From Corynebacterium mustelae (GTDB taxonomy: Bacteria > Actinomycetota > Actinomycetes > Mycobacteriales > Mycobacteriaceae): DNA of 64,000 nt. A program made the position numbers and the translations under genes. Numbering within the stretch: the first letter of the stretch is position 1; each line of letters begins with the position of its first letter. The stretch is from contig NZ_CP011542.1 of assembly GCF_001020985.1 (NCBI RefSeq), forward strand, positions 2,852,001-2,916,000, written 5' to 3'. This document shows positions 62,551-64,000 of the stretch, piece by piece. The notes beneath the pieces are model-generated. The model was not told the DNA's origin. It made no database searches and saw only the letters and a program-made list of their open reading frames with translations.

Positions 62551-63494
62551 CTGGTTTTCGCCCGACGTTGCCGCGCAAATTCGCTGAGCACCACACCGGC
62601 GGCGACTGAAGCGTTTAAGGATTCCACCCAGTCGGTGGTCGGAATCGACATGATGGTGTCGCAGTTTTCCTTCACCAATCGGGAGATCCCCTTGCCTTCC
62701 GAACCCACGACGATAACCACCGGCCCGGTGCCGTCGTAGGTGTCGATGGTGGCGTCGCCACCAGCATCCAAACCAACCACTTGGTAGCCGTTTTGCTGGA
62801 ATTCCTTAATCGCGCGGGTGATATTGGTTGCCTTGGCTACTGGCAGCCGCGCTGCGGTACCGGCAGAAGTTCGCCACGCGACGGCGGTCACCGAAGCGCT
62901 GCGACGCTCCGGAATCACGACGCCATGTCCACCGAAGGCCGCGACCGATCGAATAACAGCGCCCAGATTGCGGGGGTCGGTGATATTGTCCAGCACGACC
63001 ACCATGCCGTCTTCACCAGAATCCTTGACTTTGGAAATCAGGTCGAAAATATCTGTGTAGGTAAACGGCGGAATTTGCAGGCCAATGCCTTGGTGCATGC
63101 CGTTGCCGGTCATACGATCCATCTCGTGGCGCGGAATCTCGATCAATGGGATCGATCGGGAATGCGCGATCTGCACTGCCTCCGATAACCGGTTGTCATT
63201 GCGGGTCCCCTCCACGATGTACATCGCGGTAGCTGGTACCCGCGCCTGCAGGCATTCCACCACGGGGTTGCGTCCAACCACTAGTTCATTAGCTTCTGCC
63301 TTGTCGTGGCGGCCCTGTTCGCGGCGCTGCCGCTCCATCTTGCGCTTATGGGCAGCGTGATACACCCGATCTTCTGCTTTCGGGGTGGGGCCTTTTCCTT
63401 TCAGACCCCGTCGCCGCACACCACCAGAGCCTTTGGTTGCGCCTTTTTTATTAGTCTTGCGTAGTCCGGGGCGATTCGTACTGTTTCCAGCCAT
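62547..63494 (-). CDS. rlmB: 23S rRNA 2'-O-methyltransferase RlmB (TrmH family)
   Basis: A 315-residue SPOUT methyltransferase. The N-terminal 70 residues are basic and disordered ([24 protein letters not shown]), typical of actinobacterial members. Then [18 protein letters not shown] marks the L30e-like domain. The knotted domain has [30 protein letters not shown] and the C-terminal [43 protein letters not shown], the SAM-binding trefoil. It methylates the ribose of a guanosine in domain V of 23S rRNA. It follows cysS on the same strand (23 nt), an arrangement common in actinobacteria. Confidence 0.93.
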   Translation of the reverse strand: MAGNSTNRPGLRKTNKKGATKGSGGVRRRGLKGKGPTPKAEDRVYHAAHKRKMERQRREQGRHDKAEANELVVGRNPVVECLQARVPATAMYIVEGTRNDNRLSEAVQIAHSRSIPLIEIPRHEMDRMTGNGMHQGIGLQIPPFTYTDIFDLISKVKDSGEDGMVVVLDNITDPRNLGAVIRSVAAFGGHGVVIPERRSASVTAVAWRTSAGTAARLPVAKATNITRAIKEFQQNGYQVVGLDAGGDATIDTYDGTGPVVIVVGSEGKGISRLVKENCDTIMSIPTTDWVESLNASVAAGVVLSEFARQRRAKTS

Positions 63495-63516
63495 TTTGTT
63501 GTAATCCTTTAGAGTT

Positions 63517-64000
63517 TTAGTTTTGAAGCGACCACTCGGGGCCGTCTGGGGTATCGGTCACGGCAATTCCGGCGGCGTTTAACCGATCCCGGACTTCGTC
63601 GGCAAGCACCCAATCCTTGGCCGTGCGAGCATCAGTTCGGCGCTGCAATTCTGCCTGCACTAACACGTCCAATGCGGCATGGGCTGCATCGGCATCAGCG
63701 GTTGCGGTTTCCGCCCAGGTGTCGGATTGCGGATCAATGCCAAGCACCCCTGCCATGGCACGTACCGAACCTGCGATGCGCCGGGCTTCCGACTCATCCT
63801 GCGCCGCAAGGGCCGAATTGCCTGTACGGACTGCGGTGTGGATTTCCGCCAGGGCGCGCGGAACCGCGAAATCGTCGTCCATTGCCTCGGCAAAACCAGG
63901 CGTCCACTCCCCGATTTCCACCGGACCCACCCGATCAAGAAACGCCTCAATCCGGCGGTATCCTTGGGCTGCTTCTTGCAAAGCCTCCGGCGAATACTCC
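63517..64000 (-). CDS. cysS: Cysteinyl-tRNA synthetase CysS, C-terminal part
   Basis: The C-terminal about 160 residues of CysS; the gene extends past the right edge, so the catalytic domain is not seen. The DALR-type anticodon-binding region is visible: [33 protein letters not shown], and the end reads [32 protein letters not shown], the standard finish of bacterial CysS. It attaches Cys to tRNA-Cys. It is read into rlmB 23 nt later. Confidence 0.93.
   Translation of the reverse strand, partial: EYSPEALQEAAQGYRRIEAFLDRVGPVEIGEWTPGFAEAMDDDFAVPRALAEIHTAVRTGNSALAAQDESEARRIAGSVRAMAGVLGIDPQSDTWAETATADADAAHAALDVLVQAELQRRTDARTAKDWVLADEVRDRLNAAGIAVTDTPDGPEWSLQN

Overview
The window looks like a Corynebacterium chromosome (C. 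diphtheriae/C. ulcerans-type rather than C. glutamicum-type). The reasons are moderate GC content, a PurS/PurQ/small-PurL purine set, a sortase-assembled Spa-type pilus cluster, ThrE-family exporters next to otsA/otsB, a PhoP-like regulator and kinase pair (PhoR/PhoS in C. glutamicum naming), and a sterol-carrier-like gene beside purF. The species cannot be fixed from the sequence alone.

Layout. 0-1.4 kb: two YdcK-like beta-helix proteins, the left one cut by the window edge. 1.6-4.9 kb: purM, purF and a sterol-carrier-like gene. 4.9-6.8 kb: a double-hotdog thioesterase and a hemolysin-III/TrhA protein. 6.9-18.0 kb: a pilus cluster on the minus strand, read as a 97-aa leader protein, class C sortase, base pilin (LANTG), 1934-aa tip-type protein (LPDTG), backbone pilin (LPATG) and a second class C sortase. 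It sits between purF/purM and purL/purQ/purS. 18.8-29.7 kb: purLQS, a glutathione peroxidase, an S9 peptidase, a DedA-like protein, purC, a methyltransferase and purB. 30.0-34.5 kb: two convergent secreted Ig-like adhesins held by a C-terminal membrane helix and not by an LPXTG signal. 35.0-37.5 kb: purD, a HIT protein and a hydrolase. 37.8-43.6 kb: the two-component system, an MFS exporter with its TetR regulator, and a second MFS protein. 43.6-47.2 kb: two ThrE paralogues flanking a tRNA-Thr(TGT). 47.3-53.4 kb: a Lys-rich basic-tail protein, otsA, a lipoprotein, otsB and a LacI regulator. 53.5-56.9 kb: a zinc-type ABC importer and an esterase. 56.9-62.6 kb: a cluster that looks like polymorphic-toxin immunity genes (SUKH, three tandem paralogues, a toxin-like fragment, a DUF1963-like and a DUF2004-like protein). 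62.5-64 kb: rlmB and the 3' part of cysS.

Structures not explained by ordinary genes. (1) An IS1634/IS1549-type element between otsA and otsB has a perfect 226-bp target duplication that rebuilt both flanking genes. (2) A dispersed family of palindromic repeats ending in TGTGCTGCGAA/TTCGCAGCACA occurs at three intergenic loci. (3) The 11-mer GCTTTTCGACG occurs 15 times on the two strands. (4) A stem-loop with a T-run lies between the backbone pilin and its sortase.

How the genes work together. Eight genes of de novo purine synthesis (purM, F, L, Q, S, C, B, D) are scattered in four blocks. The pilus genes encode backbone, tip, base and two assembly sortases. The Ots genes make trehalose through trehalose-6-phosphate. 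The zinc genes form a complete binding-protein/ATPase/permease importer.
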